A stretch of DNA of 64,000 nt from Polyodon spathula (lineage: Eukaryota; Chordata; Actinopteri; Acipenseriformes; Polyodontidae). The notes under the pieces were generated by a model. That model saw only the letters and a program-made list of their open reading frames with translations. It did no database searches and was not told the DNA's origin. Below, in pieces: positions 36,086 through 48,589 of this stretch. Made by a program: the position numbers and the translations under genes. The stretch spans positions 23,477,870 through 23,541,869 of the forward strand of contig NC_054548.1 in the NCBI RefSeq assembly GCF_017654505.1, given 5' to 3'. Position 1 is the first letter of the stretch, and the number at the start of each line of letters is the position of its first letter.

Positions 36086-38600
36086 ATGTGGTATTTATTT
36101 ATGTTATTTACTTATGCTGTATCAGCTATATTTAAACAAAATACTGTAAAGCTGTAAGCATTTGCCAAATCACACCTAAACCTATTTTGCTCCAGATATG
36201 TTGCCGACCTGTTGCACTGGTAGTAGTAAGTTGCACTAAGATATTTCTGTCAAAAATGTTTTTTTTTTTTTTTTCATACGCCTGCGGCTTTGGTCATTAT
36301 AGCTCCCTGTCGGTAACAATAGTCTCGGGGCAATAATTATACAAGGATAATACACAGCGTTTTCCATTTTCTTATGGAATCTATTTTTTTATTATTATTT
36401 GTGCAATGCTTTGTCTGAGGTTTTTTTTTTTTCCACCAAGCTTATTTTTTTTAGGCTGCACTTTCAGTGTTTTAACACAATCTAAAAACTTTGTGGAAGC
36501 CCAGTTTAAGTAAGCTGTACGATTTGAGCAGTCAGGCTAGGCCACACTTGAACTGGAACACAAATATTTAAATATACCTGCCCACATTTTAATATTCATT
36601 AGGTCATTTGCATTTGGAGTGACAGTTTCTCTGGCTAAAAAAAATAAATAAATACATGGAAACATACACACCCCCAAAGTACTACCAAAATAGAGTGAGA
36701 AAAAGGTGACTTACTTGTCTTTTTCCATGGAAATTGCCCCAATGTACATCATAATCTAAACAAGGTTCCAAGAGGACAGAGGAATGTCTAATATGTTTCA
36801 GAGTTAGCTCTTGATTTGAAAACATTACTCATTTTCTTTTTCATTAAGTTAGATTTTTTTAAATTAATTAATGGCCCACTTAAACACTCCATTTGCAATG
36901 TAATCATTTATTTAAGAACTATAAGTGACCTCATTAATATATGAACCTCTCCAGGGTTTGATTGTCTAGTCAACTGTTAATAGTACACCATGATTGATGG
37001 ATCATAAGCGCCCCAGTCATGCTGTTATTGTTTTAAAATCTTGCAAGAAACTTCTGAAAACATTTGCTTGCCAAACAACCGGTAGTTCAATGTCTCAGAC
37101 TCAAAAAGAGGACATGCAAACAAATTGCTGAGATTGAAAAGCTAAAAAAAATAACTTGAGGTCATCACATAAGAACTCTCACATGCTTGCCGCCCTGTCA
37201 TTGTTTCTTGCTAGTTTTCTAACATTATCAGTAGAGTTGTACAGAGGTGCCATTACTCATATTCATCCTCATACATTTATACTCAGCACATGGTAAGGTT
37301 TCTACCTTACAGTTATTGGAATGGCTGTCAAGGGATACACCCCTGATCAAAACAGAGGTGGATCTCTAATATGCAACTCTAATATTTGAATTATGTATTT
37401 ATTAATGTTAACAAGGGGGACTGATAGAGTTCAGGAGTGGCAGCATTTAGATCTGTCCCTGTTGATATCATTAAAATAGATAGTTCTGAAACTACCACTT
37501 AGTTTGATCTTAGGGGTTTGCTACACACTGTTCAACACTGTTTCAGTCAACTGAGACACGGTGTATACAAAAAGGTGAAACTTTGATAAATCTGCTTTTT
37601 CAGTACATGTTATTTTCTGTTGAGGCTTCATCTCAACAAATGGCTAATCCAAAGAGCCGACTCACTGTGAAGTATTATGAAGAATTATGTCCACGTAACC
37701 AGTAAAAGTAAATAAAATATATCAGAGATTGTTATGACACTTGGAGATGTCTTTACCTACTGAACAATATGGAGTAAACAGTGTTAGGTATTAAATGTGA
37801 CATCAGTACACTATTTCCCTGGGGTGATGGCTTTATGGACACATCCTCAGAGTTATAGCACAGCATGACAGATAAGGAGCCTGTCTAGGGAGCACACATA
37901 CTGTAAGTAGTCTAATCTGTTATTAAATTGCTCATTGGAAGCTTTCAAGGATAGCTGGCACAAACGATGGAAAGAAGCATGGAATCTATCATCAGCTTCA
38001 CCATCATCTTTCATGCTCTTAAGAATCACTGTAGGTAGTGTACATTATTACCACTGGTCTTCTACAAAACATATGATATTTAAAGGTAGCGCTATGTTGT
38101 AGGTTCCATAAATGTAACTAAAAAACTTGTACAATTACACAAACATTTCAACAAGGAAGTGTTGGTGTCTTTTATCTTTTTAACAAAGACTTGTTTTTTT
38201 ACATGTAAAGTCTCATTAATTAAGAAAACACTACTGGTGGATCACTAGGATCCCTACTCCTCAAATGTGACAAAATTAATATATGTTTAAGTCATGTGTA
38301 AGCCATTTTGGCTTGCCGTTGATCAAAAAGAAAATATGGTGTGGGCTTTTCAAAGCAAAAGGTCAAAGAGAAGATGCACAATAAATGTGCAAATGAAAGT
38401 CAAGTGAAGAGGTCATTATAAAGAGGCATGGTTTGCATAGTGCTATTAACATGAAAGTTCAATTTTTACTGCATTTACAGAAATCCACATAACACGAGAT
38501 AAAGGAGAATGCTATTGATGTTAAAGAAAGCTAGAGCATCTTAAATTGATCTTATTCAAATAAATAAATAAATAGAACTCCATAGATAACATAAACTTGC
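36086..38600. other. No gene seen
   Basis: About 2.5 kb of AT-rich DNA without recognisable motifs. Poly-T runs lie near 36260 and 36420. Confidence 0.4.
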
Positions 38601-38610
38601 AACTGCAGAG

Positions 38611-38978
38611 GTGATAGATGCCATAAGAGTATTTTTGAATGATTTCAGAAGTTGTAATAAGATTGGACACTGTTTCTACTTGTTTTGCCTTCTCTTCACT
38701 CTCCTTCCTCGCTCCTCTTCCCAGCTACTGGTTCTCCTCAGGACCGTTCAGTCCTTTAATGCTTTTCGCCATCTTCTTAAAACCCATTTATTCAATCTTT
38801 ATTTGTAAATTCCTGTTTATATACCCATTTGTATTTTCCTTTATTTATAATCATGTTGTATATTGTATACATTTGTTTGTTTTGCATTTGTATGGCCTCT
38901 AATTTATATACTTTTATATTTTGTTTAATTTTCTGTAAGTCACTTTGGATAAAATAATAATAATAATAATAATAATTG
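38611..38978 (+). mobile_element. LINE 3' end (L2/CR1-like clade)
   Basis: The plus strand encodes LLRTVQSFNAFRHLLKTHLF then NLYL and a stop. This is the C-terminal end of an L2/CR1-like reverse transcriptase (SFKSxLKTHLF pattern). An AT-rich 3' region, the tail 'ctgtaagtcactttggataa' and a TAA microsatellite (to 38978) follow. It is 5'-truncated. Confidence 0.72.
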
Positions 38979-39565
38979 ATTACACCCTACTGAATCCTCT
39001 CAGTGATAAATAAATGTGTTTCTGTTTTGTGTTTTTGTATGAATCCAAGACTACAATGATTTAAAAAGCCTGTAATTTACCAGAGCAAACAATAGAAGCT
39101 ATTTTGGGGTAGTGGTCCCAAATGAGCTGCAAATCAAGTCTAGGGAATACAGTAGATGGACAGATACAGCTGGTAATCCAGTTAAGATGCACATATATCA
39201 ATACTATGAATAATTTAATACACAATGATACAATTACTTTTTTTATGATCACCAACACTTACAAAAAACAAGAAGAGGTTAAAGTTAGGCAACGTCAGTG
39301 ATAAGACAAGGAGTATTTATCCAAACCACTTTAAATTGACCTTCTCTTTATCAGCATGTAACAGATGAAGGTTCTGCTTGGTCCTTGCTATAAAATAAAA
39401 ATATGATTGCATCTTGATCAGCTGGAATTTAATGGAACCATGACTAGCAACTGGGTATCTTGTTTAATTACACAATATTTTAGATTGTAAAAAAAAAAAA
39501 AAGTATTCTATTGTCTACAATGGATTTCCCCTACATTAATTTCAATAAAATTTAAAGTAGTTGTA
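38979..39565. other. No gene seen
   Basis: Unassigned AT-rich DNA between the LINE tail and the splice-donor repeat. Confidence 0.4.
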
Positions 39566-39702
39566 GCTAACAAAATAATTAAATTAATCTTACCTGTCAT
39601 GCACTTCCATTCCCTACACAAAGGGGAAGGAAGCTGGGGCATTTCATTTAGTGTAGTGCCGGAAATTCTTAAAAAAACAAAAAGAAAATAAATGTTTGTC
39701 AT
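39566..39702 (-). other. Candidate exon with strong splice donor, copy A
   Basis: On the minus strand GGAAGTGCATGACAG|GTAAGATT is a near-consensus donor at about 39594/39595. Upstream, the interval is open and encodes ISGTTLNEMPQLPSPL and CREWKCMTG, with two possible acceptors: 'tttttttaag' near 39670 and 'tcccctttgtgtag' near 39616. The 45 bases at 39566-39610 match 47096-47140 at 39 of 45 positions, covering both sides of the donor. The gene is not recognised. Confidence 0.35.
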
Positions 39703-39710
39703 AAAGTGAT

Positions 39711-41324
39711 GATTGTAAAGCTGCTCACTTGAAACCTATATAGCAAATTGAACTTTTTTTTTTTTTTTTTTTTTTAACTTCTGACAACCATTGGCTTGTT
39801 CTTGGGGCAGGTGAGTAAAACGTATTCTAAATCTGTGAAATTAAAAATAAGAGAAAAGAAAAATAGAAACAACGTGATGATATTGTGCTTCTAATAAAGT
39901 AGTTAATGGCATGTCATGCACAACAATAGCCTATGGATCATGGCAAGATTGAAGAAAGCAATCAAACTGGCATGCAGGAAAAAGAAAGACATTGAGGAAA
40001 GAAATGAACATTGACAATTTAATTCTATACCACAAGAAACATAGAAAAGATATGAGGACACTGCATAAACTTTATTTTAATGTTGGCAAATTGTGAATAA
40101 CAACTACTCTATACATAAAGTAATTTTGAAAGTACAACTGGTACAAATACAGATTCAGAATCTTACTTAAAAAAAAAAAAAAAAAAAAAAAACATAATGG
40201 GCCAAATTTGGATAAATGCAAAAACTCTGAAATCACCAAGCAGTGGCACGAACTGATCGTGGTGGCTGAACCACGAAGTACATGTGCCATGATGCAAAGC
40301 GATTTGTATTGTTGCAAACCAGGTGGCATAGTGACTTGAACATGCAGGCTAATCAGAAGCAGGTAAACCTCTGGTAGTGCTCTAGTATTAACTGTGGATG
40401 AAAAAGGTACTCAAATAGGATTCACACTTCAAATAGGATTCACAATTAAAACCCACACAAGCTGCTGTGTGTAAAAGAGGTAGAACAAATATGGTTGAAC
40501 TGGCTGAAGCATGCTGTTACAGCTTTGCAAATGTGCCATGGTAATTAAGGGATGCTATTTAATCTATATAGATTCTAGGGAGTGTAAGGCTTTTGAAACT
40601 CTTGCCTATGTATTGCTCTGACCTTAGCTTTGCACGTGGCCAAAACATACCCATGTCAGAGTAACTGGCTATTCATAACTCAGAGTGCAGTTGTGACCTT
40701 GTGGATGGATGATAACACTTTTGTTTTCAAAACCATATATCAAAATAATGGTTCTGAAACCACTTACTTAAAATCAATAGGTTTTTTTTTTTATTTAATT
40801 TATTTTTTACATATCGTTCTGTTCCAGTTAAATGGTACAAGCAGTATCTGTTTGTTCCTTTCCACTATACAACCTCTTGCCTGTATGCCCTTTAAATGAT
40901 TTGCTTTGTGAGAAATTCTGTCTGTAAAAATTCTGTAATTTTTTTAAAATGTAAGCTCTGAATCAACACAAGGTTAATGAACTCTTAAAATCAAGCTGTA
41001 CATAGTTGGTGTACATCAGCAGTATGCAACCACCAGCCTTCTCGTTTTACCTTGTAATGCATGGATATAGCACTTTGCTGCCTGTGAGAATTTTGCAAAA
41101 CTCTTAAGTGTAAGTTCTTGTTTTCTGGGTTTCTTCTGTCCATGGGGAAGTGAAGAAGAAATGCAGAAATTAACTGTTAATGTGCTTTGTTTCACACCAT
41201 GTATCATGTTAGGGAAATAAGGCCAAATTTGTTCAAAGAAATTGCATAAGCTAGCTGCATATCTGTGCTATATGAAGTAATTTCTTTGCTCAGAAAAAAA
41301 CGAACATCTCTGATGCCATGACAG
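39711..41324. other. No gene seen; poly-T/A runs at 39750 and 40170
   Basis: Unassigned. The homopolymer runs at about 39749-39776 and 40168-40192 could be tails of unrecognised retroelements. Confidence 0.4.
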
Positions 41325-41440
41325 CTGAGACATACCATCTCTGTGCCATGGCAGCGCATCTCAGAAACTTACATCTAAACCGATTCCAGCGCAGACATAC
41401 CATCTCGGTACCAGGTCAGCTCAGAACACCATCAGCTGAG
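41325..41440. repeat. Imperfect ~62-bp direct repeat
   Basis: 'gagacataccatctctgtgc' with 'catggcagcgcatctcagaa' recurs as 'cagacataccatctcggtac' with 'caggtcagctcagaac'. Confidence 0.6.
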
Positions 41441-41661
41441 AACTGTGATCACTGTTGTATTACCTTTGATTTGCTGAACTCTTTTGATTGAAACCACCTG
41501 AAGAAGATTGGCGCATTAGTTTTTAAGAAGAAATTGAACCACACACAGGGATCATCACATTACCCTGGAATTAATACCAGAACTTAGGGAGCTTAGTTTA
41601 GCTATTTCCTTATAATTTGGGACAGAAATCCTCCCAGCTAATAGGCTAGTAATTTACCTGC

Positions 41662-41790
41662 TAACAGCTATGTGAATCTTCAGTGTGCTATAGTTTCTGC
41701 TCTCAGCTGTGTGAATCATCAGTGTGCTATAGTTTCTGCTCTCAGCTGTGTGAATCTTCAGTGTGCTATAGTTTCTGCTCTCAGTTGTGT
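41662..41790. repeat. 39-bp minisatellite, three copies
   Basis: Units starting TGTGAATC at 41671, 41710 and 41749 contain 'cagtgtgctatagtttctgc' and end 'tctcagct'. A partial unit follows at 41788. Each unit boundary carries an E-box-like CAGCTG or CAGTTG. Confidence 0.9.
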
Positions 41791-41979
41791 GTTTTCCAGC
41801 AAATAGCACAGCGTTTATTTATTAAATAAGATTGCAGCTGTAATTTATCTAATTATTCAATCCACTTTATTTTGTCCAATTTTACTGTAGTTAATTTGGT
41901 GTGATATCTTTCAATAGCAGTACAGCATGAATGATTGAGAGAAATATGAGATACGAAACCTATGCAAAATAGTTTTTAT

Positions 41980-41983
<4 letters not shown>

Positions 41984-42018
<35 letters not shown>
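41984..42018. repeat. (TAA)n microsatellite
   Basis: About 12 units. Confidence 0.95.
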
Positions 42019-42820
42019 GGGTAGTATCAGTCATGGTTGATGTTGTATACATTATCACCTAAACCAGTCTGTTATGGAATTGGTTGAAGTAAAACAGGGT
42101 TTTCTTATAAATCCTAGGAATGCAATCTGAGCAGTTTGTGCTGTGCTATTAAGATCTCTGTTGCATACAGTCTGGATTGCTAAACAATCAGATTCAGTAA
42201 TATTGTCCTGAAAAGCATGTTATGAGACTCAAGGTGATTTCTTTATCTGATTTCTTGTAATCAGTGCTGTATCTTGTTGAGCACCTAACTCACTACTGCT
42301 GCTTTTGAACACCAAGACTACCTGAGTCGTTTGGTGTCATCACAAACCAAGATTAAAACTATTAAATTAAGTTTGATTATTACTCATAGTGTGTCACACA
42401 ACTGTTTTGTGTATTGACTGTATTTGAGAGCCATTTTGAGGTTAATGTATTTTCTATGAAGCAAATTTCTCCCTCCATGAGTGATTTTCACAACACCCAA
42501 ATAACTTTTAAATACTTATAAATACTCATAATGCATTAGGCCACTTACATCATAAATCAGAGTTATGAAAATGAAAATTAGACATCCAGTAAACTTAAAC
42601 GATCATGTAACACCAATTTAACAATTTAAACAATTAAGTAACTTGTTACTACTCACATTCAACTTGTGATCTGTCATACTAAATGCAATGTTAAAAGTAT
42701 CCCCAATTTGAACCTGATTTATATTTTCTGAATTTCATGGTGTTTTCTAGTAGAATGCAGGAAAACCATACTGTACAGTATAGTATAATATTCTGAACTT
42801 AGAGTGTTTGTTCTTGAGGT
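42019..42820. other. No gene seen
   Basis: Unassigned AT-rich DNA up to the LTR target site. Confidence 0.4.
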
Positions 42821-42825
42821 GGTCT

Positions 42826-43566
42826 TGTGACATAAAGACAATGATTCTTGGTGGTAAATCTTCTTCCTGACCTGTGAAGGCACTAACTGGAACAGAGAAC
42901 TCTGGACTACTTGACCTGACACTTCGTTCCGAGGATTGAAAATAAGTCGCTCATGTAGAAAAGAGACGGCGCTTCGGTAAACTAAACTCATTGACCCGGA
43001 AGGTAAATAATGTGGCAGCCGCGGATTACAGGAGTGGCTGCAATCATTTACCAAGGGGTCATGAGTGATGGTATAAATAGGGGTCGAAGCAATGTATCTG
43101 TTCCTTCGCTTTAGTTAGTATTAAGGAACCCGAAAGGACCTGTATTGTTGCTGAAAAATCGTGAGTGTTTGTTTTGTTCTGTATATTTGTTTGCTTGTAT
43201 TCGCTAGACAGCTAACACGTTCCGGAGCTATCGCCAGAGACCAGTACAAACCCGGGAGAGCACAGCACTGTATCACAAATAAAACTATTTGCACCACTAG
43301 CATTAATTTATGCACTAACAGACTTGTGTATGTGTTTTGTGTTTTGTGTGGATGTATAATAAAAACAGGATTATTATTTGCGGGGCAACACAGGGATTAT
43401 AAATTAAATATTTCACAACGTTGTATTACTTACCTCCATTATTATTTACTGTTAGTTTTGTCATCAGGCACTGGATTTAAAAATAAATAAAACAAACAAT
43501 TTCATCTGGATTACAATTGTCTGTCTGTTCTTTAATCACCTGCACACTATCAACCACTTTGCCACA
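42826..43566 (+). mobile_element. Solo LTR with perfect 5-bp target duplication (GGTCT)
   Basis: GGTCT at 42821-42825 and 43567-43571 flank a 741-bp element that starts TGTGACATAA and ends CACTTTGCCACA. A TATAAATAG box (43072-43080) precedes AATAAA (43358-43363), as expected for U3-R-U5. No internal region remains. Relatives are at 9692, 12039 and 27620, which share CTTCCTGACCTGTGA, the GCTAGACAGCTAAC block or the 3' end. Confidence 0.88.
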
Positions 43567-43571
43567 GGTCT

Positions 43572-45046
43572 TTACAGCACTTGCAAGACTTTTATTGTGG
43601 CATACTTGTTTAGAATCATCAGATGGTATTGTTATAGTTACTCTCTTATGCCAGGTTGCATATCTAGACTGAGAACTCCACCAAATCAAATGCAATCATA
43701 TTTACAGTAGTTTCATTGAGTTCCTGTATAATCCCTGAGGTGGTCCCAAGTTGGCCAAAATTGTTTTACTTTTTTATAAAGTTATTTTAACTGTATAAAA
43801 CAAGCAAAAAACTACTGATAACAATAATGAAAAATGTTCTTTCCTGCAACTACATACCGTACTTGTAGCTTGTTTCAAGTTTTATAATGTTACGAATGTC
43901 ATTTCGGATTGAATAGTTTGTAATCATGCAGTCAAATAGATATGTGAAAAATCTGTATCACTGACACCTGCAGAGGTTAAACCAATGTTGCAGAGAAATA
44001 GTAAATTATTACTGGACAACACCTGTAATAATACTGTGTTGAGAAAATGATAGAATACAAACAGCAGTGTACCAACCATTCAGTGGTCTGTATAACTGGA
44101 ACATGCTTGTCCTTTTCCCATACTGGGCTGCTAAGAAACACAAAAAGCAACACACAGCTGCCCCAGCAGATGCTAGCAGGGGAAACTTCTCACATGTTTT
44201 AGTCAATTTGCTGAGTAATTGGATTATCTTATCAGATGAGATATGTACATGCATATTTAATGTGAGTACATTTCACGATAGCCAGTGTCGTTCGTTTTAG
44301 ATGCATCGATTCAATTATGTTTAAAACCCAAGTATGAACATGTAATGTGGCAGTCAGTTGGGATACAGCTCAAAAATAAGCATTTGTTTATATCCCATAA
44401 GATTTAGTTTTATTCCAAACATTTAATATTGTGTTGCAATGTACTGTATGTGTATTATATTGTATATACATCTATCAGTTTATTAAAGATGTAAAAACAC
44501 ACTGTCATCAGTCTGCATATCTAAGCTTGATACTATCTATGCACCTATCTAAATCTGTAGCTTTTCATTGTTTTTAGGTTATAATTATGGGGCAATCATA
44601 AAAAAAAGTTAATTCATGCATAAACACAGGAAATAATACAATTATTTTTATTCGATTAACACAATTTCATGACTATTCTAAAAAAAAAAAAAAAAAAAAT
44701 AGTATCCACATGAACTATTTAATGAATCCAAATATTTATGAAACTGTTTTTTCAAGTTAAGTGATTTAGGCTTTGACACTGTTATTTTACAAAGCAGAAA
44801 CATGCTTCAAATAAAGCTGCAAGATAGACATGCTATTCATTTTTTTCACCACAATAGATTAATTATTGTTTGTGATTTCTGAACCAAGTTTAATCCACAA
44901 ATGACTAATTTTCTTTAAGTACAGCAGATTCTTGTTACCATCTGACAGTGTGAGTGGTATATCGTATTTTTTAATGGCAGAGACTAGGGGGAAACCGTTG
45001 CCAGTATAGCCCCCCAATCTTCAATTGTGCAAACTATACTACAACA
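43572..45046. other. No gene seen
   Basis: No motif recognised in short open stretches; poly-A at about 44681-44699. Confidence 0.4.
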
Positions 45047-45059
45047 TATATTTAATATA

Positions 45060-45099
<40 letters not shown>

Positions 45100-45128
45100 T
45101 ATATATATATTATATATATATATATATA
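45047..45128. repeat. Interrupted (TA)n microsatellite
   Basis: TA runs broken by 'tatta' steps. Confidence 0.9.
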
Positions 45129-45282
45129 GCAATGTTTACAAATAACCTGCAAGATGTGGTAATGCTTATTGTTTTGTATTTTGTTTCATTTATAAATACA
45201 AAATATGCAACCATTCATTAACCTTTAAAATGATCTTTGTATGCAATATTTTTTGTTGATCTTAGTTCAATTCAAGCTCCCT

Positions 45283-45778
45283 TTCTAGCTGTGCAGAGTG
45301 ATTAATACAGTGCAGGTTCACTTCGTAGCTGTACAGAGTGAGTCATACATTGCAGGTTCCTTTCCCAGCTGTACAGAGTGAGTCATGCAGTGCAGGTTCA
45401 CTTCCTAGCTGTACAGAGTGAGTCATGCAGTGCAGGTTCACTTCCTAGCTGTACAGAGTGAGTCATGCAGTGCAGGTTCACTTCCTAGCTGTACAGAGTG
45501 AGTCATGCAGTGCAGGTTCACTTCCTAGCTGTACAGAGTGAGTCATGTATTGCAGGTTCACTTCCTAGCTGTACAGAGTGAGTCATGCATTGCAGGTTCC
45601 CTTCCTAGATGTACAGCATGAGTCATGCAGTGCAGGTTCCCTTCCTAGCTGTACAGAGTGAGTCATGCAGTGCAGGTTCCCTTCCTAGCTGTACAGAGTG
45701 AGTCATGCAGTGCAGGTTCACTTCCTAGCTGTACAGAGGGAGTCGTGCAGTGCAGGTTCACTTTCTAGCTGTGCAGAG
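45283..45778. repeat. 40-bp minisatellite with AP-1 heptamers
   Basis: About 12 tandem units of 40 bp, consensus 'agctgtacagagtgagtcat' followed by 'gcagtgcaggttcacttcct'. Ten units keep a perfect TGAGTCA heptamer, the AP-1 (Fos/Jun bZIP) consensus. The first (TGATTAA) and last (GGAGTCG) units are degenerate, a usual pattern at array edges. The array ends directly at a promoter-like block. Confidence 0.95.
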
Positions 45779-46110
45779 TTGCTGGTCTTTAAAGGGGATT
45801 CCGATCGAAGCGTCGCATTGGCTCTGGCGCTCCCTTGAGTTAGGGAGGCAAAACTGTCAGGGACTGCTTCTCCTCATCATGCAAATCCTGCTGGCCAGGC
45901 ACCCAGTAAACTCAGAGAGGACATCTGAAGGGCTGGCCTCTGTCCCCCAGAGGCTGGGAGCTCACTGTCATCCGCTCTCAATTACCTAGATATAAAAGAG
46001 GAAGCTGGCTTGGTCATGGGATCGGAGAACTGCCACTGAATATTTGGATCTCCTGAGCTATGTGGGGAATTGCTGCAGTGAGGAGAATTAGACATTCCAA
46101 ATTCGTGAGC
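45779..46110 (+). promoter_or_regulatory. Candidate promoter: CCAAT, octamer, TATA
   Basis: Within a locally GC-richer block there is an inverted CCAAT box (ATTGG, 45817-45821), a perfect octamer ATGCAAAT (45879-45886), a homeodomain-type CAATTA (45980-45985) and TATAAAAG (45991-45998). A start would be expected near 46020-46025. The AP-1 minisatellite lies immediately upstream. No open frame with a recognised product follows, so the transcript, if any, begins with a short non-coding exon or is not a gene. An LTR promoter is the main alternative, but no TG..CA edges were found. Confidence 0.4.
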
Positions 46111-47095
46111 AAATTTGACGTACAGTAATTGGGTACAGTAAATTTTAAAAAAATGGAGAACAAATAAGGCACATTTTTGGACAATAAAAAATACCTTGCC
46201 TTAGAATCCTTGCCTGTGGTTAATGTTTTGCTAGAAATGGTATTTGCCTCACAATCAGCTGAGAAACCTAGCCCCTCAATGGCTTATCAGAGCTCTAGTC
46301 ATCAGCAATTCTTTAGGGACTGTAGTATGTCGACATCCAATCTAGCACCCCCCTGGGTTATTCATGCAGCAGGTCTCCCGAAGCAATGCATTGTTTCCAA
46401 AAATGTGCAAGAAATCTGGAACATCCCTAGAGTAAAGCACATCTGATCCTTCTTTCACTTACTCAGCAGGGACAGATCTGGGCACCAATCTGCCTAGTTT
46501 CTTGCTAGTTTTATTCTTGCTGAAAAAAGCTGAAAATATGGCACTGGAATAAATGTTGTATGAAATAATTGGCCAAATATATTTTAGTTGCGAAAAACCA
46601 TTGTGTATAGTGTAACTTTAATATTAATTCTATCACAGCTGAATGCCATTGAAAATAAGTGATATTTTATTCATATTTCAACAGGTAAATCAAGAAACCT
46701 GGGAGCAGAAAATAAAAATAAAAATAAAAATAAAAAATAAAACATTTAATTGGCCTAATTAATTGGTTTAAGCACTGAATCTTACAGTATGCAACTAAAG
46801 AGCAAACACATCGCTCTGGCATACGTAGGCATGTAAAAACAATGTAAAAAGATTATAATAGATTCAAATTGACCACCCCTGTTTGCACACCAATGATTCT
46901 CAGAATGAGATGTATCCTTGATGCTCATCAGTACAACTTGGCTTCTTCTAGGTATACTTATGACATAGTCACATTTTAATTTACTACAAAACAATCGTTT
47001 AGAAAATCAATAAACTATAAACTTGTACCAAGCATCATTTAACCCCTATTGTAGTGTTTCACTTGCATACCAGGATCAATGTTAACATAAATGTG
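46111..47095. other. No gene seen; (AAATA)n at 46711-46742
   Basis: An 89-codon open stretch at 46177-46446 follows the promoter-like block but has no recognisable domain. A pentanucleotide array lies near 46711-46742. Confidence 0.4.
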
Positions 47096-47180
47096 GCTAA
47101 TGAAATAATTCAATCAATCTTACCTGTTTTGCACTTCCATAAGTTCCATAGGTCTCACATGTGACGTTATTAAAAAAAAA
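47096..47180 (-). other. Candidate exon with strong splice donor, copy B
   Basis: On the minus strand TGGAAGTGCAAAACAG|GTAAGATT repeats the donor of copy A at 39566-39610. A T18 tract (47172-47190 on this strand's upstream side) followed by 'gtcacatgtgag' could supply an acceptor, giving an exon of only about 30 bases. The shared reading includes W-K-C-x-T. No gene assignment. Confidence 0.3.
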
Positions 47181-47190
47181 AAAAAAAAAA

Positions 47191-48589
47191 CACGTTGCAA
47201 CACACATGTATTTAATTTTAAAACATGATGCTGGTTATGCACATAAATAGATTGTGTTTCTGGATTGTCCTGGTAATTTACCGTGACATACTTTTTGCCT
47301 GATTCATAAAACTAGTGTCAGGATAAATATGGTGATTGTCAGGCCTTCATAGGTTGCATATCTACTGTCTGATTTGTGGAGATGGTAGATTATAAACAGA
47401 GGTGGAGTAATTTGCTACTTGAGTAACATGTTACTGTAATAATATGATTTTTGTCAATAAGGAGGTAATATAAAACGTTTTAGATTTTTAATGGGAGTAA
47501 TATTATTATAGTTTATAAGAGCTTATTAAAAGCATACAGGTCATTAATAAAGACTTTTGCAGCCCCTATTCTGAAGGAAAGGCTTCTTTAACATTACTTA
47601 AGAAGGTATTAGCAGCATATGTCATGAATACAGTTTTGATATAACAAAGAAGCAATTATCAACAGATCATCTCTCATGACTCCAGAGTAAAACATACAAT
47701 CTTAAATTGGAAATATATATATTTTTTTCCAAAAAAGGTCAGATACATTCTGCATTCCTAAACAGATACTGGTGCAATGTATAATGTGTATATATTCCTA
47801 AGGCCATCAGCAATCTCTTGTAAAGGAATAACATTGGAAATTTTAACAAAGTACTATTTGTTTCTTCCATATTCTGTATTATTAGCATTAAAGACATGGG
47901 GATTGTGAATGTGATTTCTAACATGATTTTCAGCTTTAACATCACAAATTAACATTAACAGTTAGGGTCCATTATTGAGACCTCTTTTTTTCAACTTTGA
48001 AGTGTTTTGCTTGGAGGTCTATGGCATACAGTACACTATATAGTGCATGTTTCCCTGGTGATCTTCAAATGCAAGTATTTTTACTTGAAATCACTAAATT
48101 GCCTGCTATGGTGTCCCAGGTGTCTTGCTCATTTAGCGTATCCATATAATCTGGACGGGATGTGTCATATAGTTGAGGGCATTTTTGCACGCTGAAAACC
48201 AGTCTTTTGTTCGCGATCTCTCACTGTACATAGTGCAGATAACGTCACACAACAACACTTCAGTTGATTGGTCTAGATGTACATTTTTCCACCGTGCTGC
48301 TTTTCCGTTCCGCACTCAGTGTAATTGCACCCATTCAAAACAATAGATTATATTTCTTTCTTTGCGCTTTATGCTGCCGCACCCAATGTAATCAGACCTT
48401 AATACAGAGAAACACTTATTTTTAATACACCCCATTTTTTAATATTAACAATACTATTTTTCATTACAATTCAATAAAACATGACTCTTACTTCAATGCA
48501 CACACCGAATGGAAAAATATATATAAGCTGTAGATTTACGGTTCCCTTTCAATTCCTATAATTACTGTACCTTTCCGCACCTGCTCACT
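47191..48589. other. No gene seen
   Basis: Unassigned. The 47400 region has a 'ggagtaatttgctacttgag' echo of the repeat at 1630-1795. Confidence 0.4.

Noticed and set aside
41662..41790. Regularly spaced repeat as CRISPR
   Set aside because: Three contiguous 39-bp units without spacers in a vertebrate-type sequence.
42719..43054. 111-codon minus-strand open stretch
   Set aside because: Mostly inside the 42826-43566 LTR, antisense to it, with no known motif.
45283..45778. CRISPR-like array
   Set aside because: The 40-bp units are contiguous with no unique spacers; it is a eukaryotic minisatellite.
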